Part shown: piece after piece, positions 10,355 to 21,890 of the stretch
Numbering within the stretch: position 1 is the stretch's first letter
How the letters are laid out: every line of letters starts with the position of its first letter
NCBI RefSeq assembly: GCF_964204645.1
Contig: NC_134030.1
Coordinates: forward strand, 14,908,447-14,972,446
Length of the DNA: 64,000 nt
Origin: Tubulanus polymorphus
Taxonomy: Eukaryota; Nemertea; Palaeonemertea; Tubulaniformes; Tubulanidae
Reading direction: 5' to 3'
Notes under the pieces: generated by a model
What the model was told of the DNA's origin: nothing
What the model saw: only the letters and a program-made list of their open reading frames with translations
Database searches by the model: none
Position numbers and translations under genes: made by a program

Positions 10355-10757
10355 TACGGAAGCGATAAAGGGCCTCGAGTTGTCGCGTTCCAACTCGACA
10401 AAGTCGCCATATTTATGTCGACATATCGCGATATATTGCTTCAAGTCGACATGAATATGTCGAAATATTGTGACGTTTCGACGACATATTTTCTCAACCA
10501 TTTTCCTCGCAACAATTCGACATATTCATGACGACTTGAAACTCAGTCGCCATATAACTGGCGTCCTCATCTTATATTTCGACGTGTCTTCAAATGACGG
10601 CTTGTCCCGTGGAAAATGGGCGAAAAAGCGAAATTTGTCGTGAAAACGTCACGATATGTCGACATATTCATGTCGACTTGACGCGATATGTCGACATAAA
10701 TATAGCGACTTGTCGAGTTGGAACGCGACAACTCGAGGCCCTTTATCGCTTCTGACA
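10355..10757. repeat. Foldback repeat rich in ATATGTCGACAT
   Basis: Two inverted arms, 10358-10486 and 10634-10757, share AAAGGGCCTCGAGTTGTCGC and further GTCGACATAT-rich sequence. The flanks from 10060 are also rich in TCGACATAT words. The open frames across it (such as 10070-10531) are a by-product of the repeat. Likely a MITE-like foldback element. Confidence 0.7.
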
Positions 10758-10974
10758 TATAAGCTTCTGTACATCTTTAGAAAAAGAAATAATATGTGAT
10801 CTTTCATTAAGTAGGATCACTTGAATGATCGCTTTAATATCACTTTAAAAAAAAAAGAATCTGCCAAAATGACCTTAATATTCGACACTATATCAGATTA
10901 ATCGACTTCAAAATAGGCGAAAGCATAAGTCTTTATTACGTTATTAATTGGCCTAATTATTCAAAAGCTAATAA

Positions 10975-11412
10975 AGTGGTCGACAAAACCAAAAAAATGA
11001 AGTGTCGCGGGCGATAAAACCAAAATCTTGAATTGTCACGAGCGACAAAAAACCAAAATATTGAATTTTCGCGGGCGATAAAACCAAAATAATGAATTGT
11101 CGCGGGCGATAAAACAAAATATTGAATTGTCGCAGGCGATAAAACCGCGACAAAAAAAAATTGTCGCGGGCGATAAAACCAAAATAATGAATTGTCGCGG
11201 GATATAAAACCAAAATAATGAATTGTCGCGGGCGATAAAACCAAAATATTGATTTGTCGCGGGTTACAAAACCAAATTAATGAATTGTCGCGGGCGATAA
11301 AACCAAAATAATGAATTGTAGCGGCCGATAAAACCAAAATAATGAATTGTCGCGGGCGATAAAACCAAAATAATGAATTGTCGCGGGCGACAAAACCAAA
11401 ATTATTGTTTTG
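10975..11412 (-). repeat. 31-bp minisatellite array, left
   Basis: About 14 units of TTGTCGCGGGCGATAAAACC plus CAAAATAATGAA, with A/T and deletion variants. Because the unit is not a multiple of three and lacks stops in several frames, long spurious ORFs run through it. Inverted relative to the arrays at 16195-17085 and 18499-18776. Confidence 0.95.
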
Positions 11413-11514
11413 TCGCTTTATTTTAGTTTTGTCGTTTTGTCATAATGTCGCCCTCATTTGCATATACGTGTTTTTTTACGCATGGCCCTTATCAGCCACC
11501 ATACTAAAGCCTTA

Positions 11515-12075
11515 AGGTCGCGTAAAACTCGATAAACACTTCAAGCGACACAGCGAACGATCTCCTTTCCACCACAGCGAACGCTTAACCTAGTAGAGGC
11601 TACTAGCCTATGTAAGCCTATGTATATGCGTAGGCCTATCATCCGGACAGATTGGTCGTAGGCCTTGAATAACAACCCACCTAAATATCGTAAATTTTGT
11701 TTTGAAGTTGGATCCAATGAGTCCGTTAATAAACGCAACAATTATACTGTGTTTGTTTGAGACAGTAAAGCTCAGTACCGGTAGGCCTAAAGCCGCGTCA
11801 AACTCGATAAACACTTCAAGCGACAAAGCGAACGATCTCCTTTCCCCCACAGCGAACGCTTACTCCAAATTTCAAGCGTGACTCCAGCATACGGAAAGGA
11901 GTGTGTTATATACTTGTATTTAGTAAATACCTTGTGCATTTGACAATGATCGGTATGTTCTGTAGGAAATATAGAGTATTGATGGTATTGATATAGAGGT
12001 TGAAGCCCGCGGCCGAATAAAGTAATATATTCTTTTATTTTGATACCTCGTCGACATAACAGCGTTTCTCCGCTA
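11515..12075 (-). repeat. Dispersed repeat family, copy 1
   Basis: Matches 19860-20410 in inverted orientation and, more weakly, 34120-34920. Landmarks: CTCGATAAACACTTCAAGCG, GAACGATCTCCTTTCC, CGCGGCCGAATAAAGTAAT and CCTCGTCGACATAACAG. No gene recognised; a long dispersed non-coding repeat. Confidence 0.8.
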
Positions 12076-12330
12076 GACATAATAGACAATATAGACATCC
12101 TTGAAAATACTCCGGATGGGAATGGTACCACCCACAGTACTCAAATGGTATTATTTCAAGCAAATAACCAGCAGTCAATATCCAGTGAAGACAAGAAGAT
12201 ACGAAGAGATCGAAATCTATGTAGAAATAAAATACGACAATTTCATGAACTCGATTATGTTTATAATAGAGGTAGGTAAAAATCAGCAAGGTCACTAAAA
12301 CTCCTTCAGATCATAATAACTGAAATCAAA

Positions 12331-15140
12331 TTGTGTCGTTCATCAGTGAATTTTGATTGTTTCAAATCTAATTTAGGACGAGGCACGCCAGGCAAATTTG
12401 AACTTAACACGGACTGGTTTTTACCAAGTTCTGAAAGAGAAATGACTAGAAATGTTGAATTGTGCTGGCTTTTGTCAAGAATCAATGGTCATAAAGTCGT
12501 TCCAGGTTGGTCTGGGTACAATGCATTGTGTGAAATGGCCAAAGTGGAGAATGAAAGATTTTGCACACCAGTAACCAAAGTGGCAGTGCTGCCAATTTTA
12601 CCATCGCAAGCGGACAATGATGATACAGTTATCACTGTTCTGAATCGATTTTGCCATATTTCCGAATCTCTGAACCAACCCTTCGTCATAGTATCAGGAG
12701 ACCAGCCTCTTTACGGCCGTATGAAGGAGATCTTATGGCGCAACGCACCAAAGTACAATCACATTGTTACTGTCCTTGGTCATCTTCATATATTAATGAA
12801 TTTTCAAAAAGCTATAGGACAGCACATGGCTAAATCTGGATTAAAAGACTTATGGATAGAGTCTCAATTGTTTGCCAAGAATAGCATTGACGCGATTCTA
12901 GAGGGCAAAGCATACTACAGAGCGATCAGAGGTCATCTTATTACATATGAAGCAATTAAGCGCCTACTGTTAGAAAGCACAATCAATCATCTAGCTATCA
13001 AATATCCAGTAGCACATGATCGAATCGTCAATAATATTCAACAGCAAATTAAATTTAAGCTAGAAAAAAACCAAACTATGTATCTGCGTAAGTATTAAGA
13101 AAAGTAACTTGTTTTACATAGGCCTAAATAAGTCATTTCATCACGCTGCACATGTTCTTTATTTTAGAAACAATTAACGAGCTATCACAGATCATATCTG
13201 AAAGTCAGATTCGAGATGCTCTAATAAGACGAACGAAAACAGGAACTGAGCGCTTTTGGGATACATATTTAGAGATGGTCGAAATAATGCTTGATTTTAT
13301 CCGTTCCTGCAGAACTGGAAATTGGCAATTGCATTTAGATTCGTTTGAAGCCATGCTCCCATGGATGGCCATTTATGATCACTATAATTATTCAAGGTGG
13401 GGCGTAGTCTATCTGACTGAGATGAAGGCTTTATCATCAACAGCTCCTATGGTACACAGAGAATTTCTTCGAGGTAAATTTTGAAAATAAAGAATTTGTG
13501 CTTTGAAAAAGATTTTGAAAAGTCTATTTCATAAATAATTTTATTTAAGGAAATTTCGTTGTGAAGTTTTCGGATGGGTATTTCAACAAAATCCCACTAG
13601 ATCATGGGACTGAGTGGATTAATAAGATATGTAAGCTATCAAATGGTATCATCGGTATCAGCAGAGACGAACAAACTCGAGACAAATTTTGTCTGACATG
13701 GGCTGTTAAGTCATCTTTGAGTCAACAGTGTAGACTGCTTCTCGGTCTTGTTCAAGATGGAGATAAAATCGTTACGAGGAAGGATGCATTACCGTCTACG
13801 ATTCATAATGATGAAATCTCAATTGGTAATGTAATGGAGACATTTAAACGGTTTGAGGTAAATAGAATATCTTGGATGTAAAGAAAAATATTACTTTCGA
13901 CATTTTATTTCGTGATGATGTTTATTGCAGCACTTCAACAGTAACCCGAATGATATCGTATCATTATGCTCCAAAGAGATTGCCACGAAGGAAATTTCCA
14001 ACGACCTACTGACAGCAAAATCCAGAGGAGAAAACAAAATTGAAATGTTTATTTCGGAAAGATTACAGAGTGATAAGACACCATTTTACGCACCAATTTT
14101 GAAATGCAAGTCAAGGACATTTGCTGATTTGTACAAAAAACAACCTGTAACCTGTAACAAAGTTCAAACGAAAGAACACTCAAAGGTGCTACAGAAAATG
14201 TTAGTGGTGGCCAATGAGGGTAGACATATCGATTTAGATTCAGTTCTCACACATGAGTTGTGCGACTTGCCCCTATCACTAGTTTCTAATGACAATTCAA
14301 TGCGAAAAACTACAAAAAGCAAAATGTTCAAGATCTTGATAGATGAAACGAGAGTGGAACCGCTTGAAGAAATGCCAAATCATGCACTGTATCATAAACG
14401 TGCATTCGTCGTTGATGGATTATTTTATTGCTGATGGTGTATCATCTTGGGCATTTGAACATTCACGCGTGGCTTGTAACCCAGGGAAAGGCATCGAAAT
14501 GTTACAATATCAATTTAATCTCAAATGGCCTGCCAAACAACATAATTGAGAGCATATTAGGATTTCATGCTCTAACGGGATGTGACTCTACTTCATCTTT
14601 TGCTGGATATGGTAAAATAAAATGTTGATCTGAATACAAGAAACAGCCAGAACTACTGAGAGGTATTGGTCGAGATCGAGAAACTGAACAAGCTGAAGCT
14701 TATGTATGTAAACTATACGGTACAAACTCAGATTCAGTTGATGTTAATAAATGCCGTAGTGACATCTTTCGGAAAGGAAATATAGAATTAGAGAAGTTAC
14801 CCCCAACTAAAGAAGCATTACAACGTCATATAGCCCAAACTATCAAGCAAAAATATGGCTACATGCAAACCAGCCCCTATATGAACATGGACAAGCAGCT
14901 GCAACCGGAGGCTGGGAACTGAAAGGGAATAATAAGCTGGTTCCTATCTTCAAAACTATTCCTGCTATTCCAGCTGCATGTCCCGAATTGGTTTCTTGTA
15001 AATGTAAGACTGATTGCAGCCGCGCCAACTGTAAATGCAGAAAGAATATTGTCACTTGTACATCTGCATGTGGCTGTTGCCACGAAAACTGCCTAAATAA
15101 TGATATAAAAGTAAATTGCGGTTTAGGGAATATTAGTTAA
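12331..15140 (+). pseudogene. Multi-exon gene with C-terminal CXC (tesmin/TSO1-like) cysteine motif
   Basis: I recognise this as a large protein family frequent in marine invertebrate genomes and apparently spread by transposons; no enzymatic role is established. Exon 1 (12331-13087) has PFVIVSGDQPLY, HIVTVLGHLHILMNF and IESQLFAKNSIDAILEGKAY-type blocks. Introns with GTAAGT/GTAAAT donors and TTTTAG, TTTAAG, TTGCAG acceptors lie near 13088-13167, 13472-13549 and 13858-13931. Later exons hold FWDTYLEMVEIMLDFIRS, HALTGCDSTSSF (near 14560-14600) and a cysteine-rich end (CKCKTDC, CKCRKNI, CGCCHENC) up to 15140. Lesions: a frame break near 14425, a TGA at about 14626 and another break near 14920. 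It sits between inverted minisatellite ends, suggesting it is the mobile unit's own gene. Confidence 0.7.
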
Positions 15141-16090
15141 ACTAAAGGTTAAGTAGTATCATGCCCTAGAAGTAAAGAAAATTCAAGGAATTGCCTCAAA
15201 AATGAGCTTTCATTCGACAAATTCGGTGAAAGGGTTCAAAAGATATGGGAGAAAATCTATTTTTTCAAATAAATGCATAAAATGTATGGTTACCATGGTG
15301 ACAACGTTTAGTTAAGATTTACTCGTGAACGAATATGGAATGATTTTAAAATTTTAAAGAAAAAAGATTAAATATGGTTTTAAATAAACGCATCCTCAAT
15401 TAATCCATTGGTTACGTCAAGAATGTGGACAAATTACGCGATTTTACTGCAATTGCAACAATGGTTACCATTGTTGAGGACATTTGGAATGTCACGAAAG
15501 ACCCAACGCCCAAAATACCAGTACCTGACGGATGAAGAACGCAGATTTGAAGTGTTGTTACCATAGAAACCAATAAACAGTTAATCCCGATATTGACCAA
15601 GTACATGCGAGTTATGAGTAAGTTTAAAGAAATATCAAAATAATCAACAAAAAACATTAACAACATCACTATTTGAGCCAATAACCTTTAAAATGAATAT
15701 TTTATAAGAAATTCGCTATTTTCAAGGGAATATTACACGATTGTTGCTGCTGTAACTAGGTAACAAATGAACGTTTGCATAAAATTAACGTTGCGCTATA
15801 TGCGCTGCAATTCCCCAACTTAGAAAAGGTTTAGATTGTAAAATTACTCCAAACCTAAGATGAGATATTCGAATTATTTAGCAAAAGTAGTTTAAAGTGT
15901 ATTTCCTTGCCAAATGAAAATGAAGATGTTTAAATTTCAAAATGTCTGACTTTAACGCCCCCTGTAGGCCAAAAAACGAAAAAATTGTAAAAGGCATCCA
16001 CCACACATGATAGCCCACATACTCTGCTATCAAATGAGCACGGATGCCAAGCTGTAACAAAAAATGCCGTGATCGTCGAATTTTCCATGA
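15141..16090. other. No gene seen
   Basis: About 950 bp of AT-rich sequence between the CXC gene and the inner TIR segment. Only short unconvincing ORFs. It contains the GCCCCCTGTAGGCC-type phrase (15956) that recurs in repeats of this window. Confidence 0.6.
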
Positions 16091-16194
16091 TTGGCTGGCT
16101 GACTATAAGGCTTTAGTATGGTGGCTGATAAGATTAAAAAAAACACGAATATGCAAATGAGGGCGACATTACCACAAAACTAAAATAACGCGAG

Positions 16195-17085
16195 AAAACA
16201 ATGATTTTGATTTTGTCACCCGCGACAATTCATTATTTTGGTTTTGTCACACGCGACAATTCAATACTTTGGTTTTATCGCCCGCGACAATTCATTAGTT
16301 TGGTTTTGTCGCCCGCGACAATTCAATATTTTGGTTTTGTCGCCCGCGACAATTCATTATTTTGGTTTTATCGCCCGCGACAATTCAATATTTTGGTTTT
16401 ATCGCCCCGACAATTCTTTTTTTGGTTTTGTCGCCCGCGACAATTCATTAGTTTGGTTTTGTCGCCCGCGACAATTCAACATTTTGGTTTTATCGCCCAC
16501 GCCAATTCATTATTTTGGTTTTGACGCCCGCGACAATTCATTATTTTGGTTTTATATTTTGTTTTTGTCGCCTGCGACAATTCAATATTTTGGTTTTATC
16601 GCCCGCGACAATTCAATATTTTGGTTTTATCGCCCGCGATAATTCATTATTTTGGTTTTATCGCCTGCGACAATTCAATATTTTGTTTTTATCGCCCGCG
16701 ACAATTCATTATTTTGGTTTTGTCGCCCGAGACCATTCATTATTTTGTTTTTATCGCCCGCGACAATTCATTATTTTGGTTTTGTCGCCCGCGACAATTC
16801 ATTATTTTGGTTTTGTCGCCCGAGACCATTCATTATTTTGGTTTTGTCGCCCGCGAGAATTCATTATTTTGGTTTTGTCGCCCGCGAGAATTCATTATTT
16901 TGGTTTTGTCGCACCTGACAATTCATTATTTTGTTTTTGTCGCCCGCGACAATTCATTAGTTTGTGTTTTATCGCCCGCGACAATTCAATATTTTTGTTT
17001 TATCGCCCGCGACAATTCAATATTTTGGTTTTATTACCCGCGACAATTCATTAGTTTGTTTTCGTCGCCCGCGACAATTCTTTTT
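16195..17085 (+). repeat. 31-bp minisatellite array, right part 1
   Basis: About 28 units of TTTTGGTTTTGTCGCCCGCG plus ACAATTCATTA, with TTTTATCG, CAATA and shortened variants. Long overlapping ORFs here (such as 16546-17127) encode only the repeat and are not genes. Confidence 0.95.
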
Positions 17086-17088
17086 CAG

Positions 17089-18498
17089 TCCACTTGGGAC
17101 TTTAGTCCCAGCGGGCTATTGCGTTAACTCTTCGTCCGTCCGTCCGTCCATAGACGGAATCCAGTTATTTTGGGAAGTTTTGAAGACGCTTCAAGGTAAT
17201 GTCTTGATATTTAGTTTATACATGTATCTACCCTAGACACATCGTCAGCCCAAAAACTGGCCCTGTCAGATTCAAGATGGCCGACTGGCAGCCATTGTTG
17301 TTCGCCAAAATCAGCACTTTTTAAACATTTTCGAAGTTTTCGTGGGAAATTTTGAAGACGCTTTGATCAATTACCTTGATCTTTCGTTTATATTTAAATC
17401 TACCAAAGGCCCATCAGCATAAGAAAATTGGGTCGATCTGACTCAAGATGGCCGTCCTATGACCTTTTTAGTGCCCAAAAATGTCAATTTTGGCCAGAAT
17501 TCTAGGTCCTGTAGCTTCGTACTGGTTTGCCATTTCTCATTGCAATTGCTGATGGGTATTCTTTAGACAGGGATGTTTTATACCTGGGACAGGTATTTTT
17601 CATCAGCCAATTATGACGCAATTGGCGGCCATCTTGGTGTCATCAGTACTCATTCGTAGGTGGGAAAAAGTTTTTCCACATTAAATTGATACCTAAGCAT
17701 ATTGTGTTACTATATTCAATTGGAAAGTTGTAGCCCATAACGTGTTCTATGATTTTGGTGAGATTCAAGGTCATTTGTTTTTGTATGTGGCCATCAGGGG
17801 GCGTTGAATAATACAATAACTTAGTATTGCTATATTATATTTGTACCAAGGCATATTTTGTTACCATGATCAATTGCAAAGATGTAGTTCATGACATCCT
17901 CTATGATTGTGGTGAGTTTTTAAGGACATTAGTTATTCCATATAGTCACCAGGGGGCGTTGAATAGTAGAAAAGCTTAGTTTTTCCTTATTAGATTGGTA
18001 CCTAGGCATAGTTTGTTACCATGATCCATTGCAAAGTTGTAGTTCATGACATCGTCTATGATTGTGGTGAGTTTTTAAGGACATTAGTTATTCCATATAG
18101 TCACCAGGGGTCGTTGAATAGTAGAATGGCTTAGTATTCCCTTATTAGATTGGTACCTAGGCATATTTTGTTACTATGATCAATTGCAAAGTTGTATTTC
18201 ATGACATATACTACGATTGTGGTGAGGTTTAAGGTCATTGGGTTTTGCATATGGTCACCAGGGGGCGTTGAATAGTAGAATAGCTTAGTATTTCCATATT
18301 AAATTGGTAACGAGGCATATTTTGTTATCACAATCAATTACGAAATCATAGCTTCTCACATGTTCTATGATTGTGGTGGGTTTCAAGGTCATTGGTTTTT
18401 GTATATGGTCACTAGAGGGCGTTATGTATTGAAATTGTTAGATTGTTGAGCATTTGAAACCACTTCCCAAGTGAGCATGGTGTCCCTGGACCCCTAGT
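17089..18498. mobile_element. Insertion splitting the minisatellite, with 150-bp tandem repeats
   Basis: The minisatellite stops after a T-run at 17085-17088 and resumes at about 18499. The insert begins CAGTCCACTTGGGAC, includes a GTCC microsatellite (17138-17151) and ends near GGACCCCTAG. From about 17680 to 18440 it holds five copies of a roughly 155-bp unit (CACCAGGGGGCGTTGAATAG, TACCTAGGCATATTTTGTTA). The CTAG end recalls Helitron 3' ends, but the expected upstream hairpin is weak, so the class is open. Confidence 0.6.
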
Positions 18499-18776
18499 TT
18501 GGTTTTGTCGCCCGCGACAATTTATCATTTTGGTTTTGTCGCACGCAACAATTCAATATTTTGTTTTTATATCCGCAACAATTCATTATTTTGGTTTTAT
18601 CGCCCGCGACAATTCAATATTTATGTTTTAACGCCCGCGACAATTCATTATTGTGGTTTTATCGCCCGCGACAATTCATTATTTTGGTTTTATCGCCTGC
18701 GACAATTCATTATTTTTGTTTTGTCGCCCGTGACAGTTCAATATTTTGGTTTTGTCGCCCGTGGTTTTGTCGGAAC
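18499..18776 (+). repeat. 31-bp minisatellite array, right part 2
   Basis: About nine decayed units in the same orientation as 16195-17085, the outer remainder of the split array. Confidence 0.9.
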
Positions 18777-19130
18777 ATTAAGTTTTTTTTGGTCGAACAG
18801 TATGTTAAGGTCGTTTTGGAAATTTACTCGGTCTGGTATATTTTGGATTACTGTGTATGTCATTTGTCAGGACATTAAACAGAAGACGACTTAGGATACT
18901 ACCTTGCGTGACTCCACTAGTTAGACCGTCTCATTCCAAGATGAGGCGTTCCGTTGATTTCGGTTACAAGTTTCCGTTCAGAGATAACTGCCGAGCCATT
19001 TGGGCGACCTATCATTGATACTGTTTCCTAATAGCCTCTTTAGTAATGGCTGATGTTGAGCCTTATCAAATGCTTTGTTGAAATCCACCGTTGAACAGGA
19101 TTCTAAGACTGTGCAGAAAACCCGTTATCG
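18777..19130 (-). mobile_element. LINE-type RT remnant
   Basis: On the minus strand it contains a decayed VDFNKAFDKAQHQ motif (about 19055-19090) and the same downstream segments as 8560-9830 and 21405-21890. It ends at the GCTGC/GCAGC hairpin motif near 19110-19145. Dead, multiple frame breaks. Confidence 0.65.
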
Positions 19131-19146
19131 CTGCTTGGCAGCTATA

Positions 19147-19285
19147 TTTAGGGTTTTCTGTTACATCACAGAAAACCCTATTGAGATTCGCGTGTTTCTT
19201 ATTAGGGTTTTCTGTTACATCACAGAAAACCCTATTGAGATTCGCGTGTTTCTTATTATTATTATTATTATTATTATTTTTTTCC
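19147..19285. repeat. Duplicated hairpin AGGGTTTTCTGT..ACAGAAAACCCT plus (ATT)n
   Basis: Two 53-bp direct copies, each a near-perfect palindrome (AGGGTTTTCTGT / ACAGAAAACCCT) followed by ATTGAGATTCGCGTGTTTC, then an ATT microsatellite at 19253-19280. A related copy starts the repeat at 33640. Confidence 0.85.
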
Positions 19286-19419
19286 ACACATTTTTTGTCA
19301 AAAGTACATAGGCTTTTTTACATTACCGCTGTTGCCGATACAATCCGTCTGATATCATTCAGCTCAGTTCGATCTACAAATACTCCGTGCGAATTTTGAA
19401 GAATCAACGTTACAAAAGC

Positions 19420-20410
19420 ACTGTCGGGCCGTAAACATCGAAAATTGAGCCCCATTCAAAGAGCCGACATGTTTTTCTAAGTCGTCTTTCCGAAATCTAC
19501 CGCACGTTTCATGTCACATCGATTATCAATTCAAGCATAAATTAACAAATTTGTTACCGAAAGATTGCACATTCTGTCGCGGTTTTTAAAAACTAATTTT
19601 AACAGTAACCCATTTTCCTCATCAAATTATATTACTGATACACAGGAAATTTACTACTTTAGATTTTAAAAGCACTGTCGAGCCGTAAACATCGAAAAAT
19701 CGACGTGTGTCACTACATCGTCGTTCCGGGGCTGAGAATCAAATCGAGTACAAATTAATTTATTACTACCAGTGATTTGGCTGCGGGCGTCAAGCAGTTA
19801 ATTTAGCAATGTCTATTTTTCTTTTTTAAATTAACCGTGTATTTACTAAGATAAATCATAAGTGTACCGGGAAGTCGTAGGCCTAAAGTAAACACGCCGA
19901 AGCGATATAGCGGAGAAAAGCTGTTATGTCGACGAGGTATCAAAATAAAAGAATGTATTACTTTATTCGGCCGCGGGCTTCAACCTCTATATCAATACCA
20001 TCAATAATCTATATTTCCTACAGTACATACTGATCATTGTCAAATGCACAAGGTATTTACTAAATACAAGTATATAACACACTCCTTTCCTTATGCTGGA
20101 CTCACACTTGAAATTTGGAGTAAGTGTTCGCTGTGGGGGAAAGGAGATCGTTCGCTTTGTCGCTTGAAGTGTTAATCGAGTTTTACGTGGCTTTAGGCCT
20201 ACCGGTATTGAGCTTTACTGTCTCAAACAAACACAGAATAATTGTTGCGTTTATTGCGACTCATTGGATTGAACTTCAAAACAAAATTTTAGACATTTAG
20301 GAGGGTTGTTATTCAATAGGCCCACGACCAATCTGTCCGGATGTTAGGCCTACGCATATACATATGCCTACATAGGCTAGTAGCCTCTACTAGGTTAAAG
20401 CTAAGTTCAC
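19420..20410 (+). repeat. Dispersed repeat family, copy 2
   Basis: Inverted match of 11515-12075 over 19860-20410, and direct match of parts of 33640-34920 from 19420 (GTAAACATCGAAAATTGAGC, TTTATTACTACCAGTGATTTG). No gene recognised. Confidence 0.75.
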
Positions 20411-21404
20411 TGTTAAGCAGGAATCAGATTTATTAAAGTGCATGTTAATTAGTGATTTACTGGTTCTGACTTGCAACGATCAATCACAATTATCAATTTT
20501 ATTGACAAAAATGAAGATTTTTTTGAAAATTTCATCCGAGCAGACAAATTTATTAGCCAGACTTTTCATTTGAGTTTTTTCATCATAAAAGAAACTGGTA
20601 TTTCTTTAATTCCTATGACTTAAGCCGGGGTGGGTCGGCCTTGCAGCGGCTTGTAACTCACTGCGAGGCCATTCACTGCGACCACCAGCGACGATTGTGT
20701 CGCAACGACTCATCGACCTACGCTCCCTTGCGACAGGTTGTGACTGTCAGCAACGCCAGTGACAAGGAGTCGCACGTGTTCTACTTTCTGCGACGCGACA
20801 CGCCTGTCACAACCGACCTACGTGCTCTTGCGACTGGCAGAACCTAGTCGCACACAGTCGCTGACAATCGTATCGCAACCGATTTGAACCGAAACTTGCG
20901 ATGCAACGCGAGGATCGCATCACGTCACAAGGCCAACCTACGTCCGGCTTACTCCGGTGTTACTGCGGAGCCCCAGAAATATCTTTTTTCTCGTTCAAAA
21001 GACCTTTCGCTTGTAAATTCTTTCTACGGAATAAAATTTATTTCGTTCGAACCAATAATATTCTGTTCGATTGAACCAATTTGAAAAAATCGTTAGAACA
21101 AAGTTGAACAAACTTTTTTATTGAATCTAACAGAATCGTTTTAATTTGAACAGAATTTTCTTGTCAGAACATTAAGTTTTTCGTTCGAACATGTATATTG
21201 TAAATAGTTTTTTCTCCGAACCGAAAGTATTAGGTATTTTGTTCAATCGAACAAAATTGTTTTCATTCAAACGTTCGTTCGAAAAAATTGTTTTTGCACA
21301 ACCAAATTTTTTTGCCGGGACAAAGAGTTTTTCATTTCAACAATAACATAGCTTTCAGAATGAAGAAAAGTTTTGGTTCAAACAAAAAGCGTACAATATT
21401 TTCT
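20411..21404. other. No gene seen
   Basis: 20640-20940 is a GC-rich patch dense in GCGAC/GTCGC words, and 20970-21400 is rich in GTTCGAAC/GAACAAA words. Only short ORFs, none recognisable. Confidence 0.6.
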
Positions 21405-21890
21405 TGTCGGATCATTAAGTTTTTTGGTCGAACAGCGTGCTAAGGTCGTTTTGGAAATTTACTCGGTCTGGTACATTTTGGATTACTGTGTATCTCATTT
21501 GTCAGGACATTAGAAGACGACTTAGGATACTACCTTGCGTGACTCCACTAGTTAGACCTACTTATTCCAAGATGAGGCGTTCCGTTGATTTTGGCTACAA
21601 GTTTTCGTTCAGATATAATGCTGAGCCATTTCGGCAACGTATCATTGATACTGTTTCCTAATAGCCTTGCTTAGTAATGGCTGATGTTGTACCTTATCAA
21701 ATGCTTTTTCGAAATCATAAAGAGTAATTATCGCCTAACAGTCGATTTTCCAGAGTCAAATAGGACATCAAGTCCAGTTGTCCATGGTTTCAAGAAGGTC
21801 TGATTGACTGTTTGTCGAGCTTCCTCTTATAAAACTGTGTTAACCATTGAACAGAATTCAAAGACTGTGCAGAAAACCCGTTATCGCTGC
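21405..21890 (-). mobile_element. LINE-type RT remnant
   Basis: Parallel to 18777-19130, sharing GTCGGAxCATTAAGTTTTTT at one end and the GCTGC/GCAGC hairpin motif at 21865-21905 at the other. The minus strand reads broken RT motifs. Confidence 0.65.

Larger units (their letters stand above)
10975..18780. mobile_element. Transposon-like unit with minisatellite inverted ends
   Basis: 31-bp arrays in opposite orientations (10975-11412, and 16195-17085 plus 18499-18776) flank a multi-exon gene relic (12331-15140). Inside each array a roughly 100-bp unique inverted segment (11398-11515 and 16095-16200, with CTCATTTGCATAT and ACCATACTAAAGCCTTA) marks the inner TIR boundary. The right array is split by a later insertion at 17089-18498. 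No target duplication could be assigned because the arrays grade into flanking DNA. Confidence 0.6.

Noticed and set aside
10070-10531. 153-codon ORF with an antisense 122-codon ORF
   Set aside because: Lies in the GTCGACATAT foldback repeat; no domain and both strands open because of the palindromic words.
16201-17127. Overlapping ORFs of 107-193 codons in the minisatellite
   Set aside because: They only translate the 31-bp repeat in rotating frames.
20641-20847. GC-rich ORF
   Set aside because: Derived from a GCGAC word-rich patch; no recognisable protein features.
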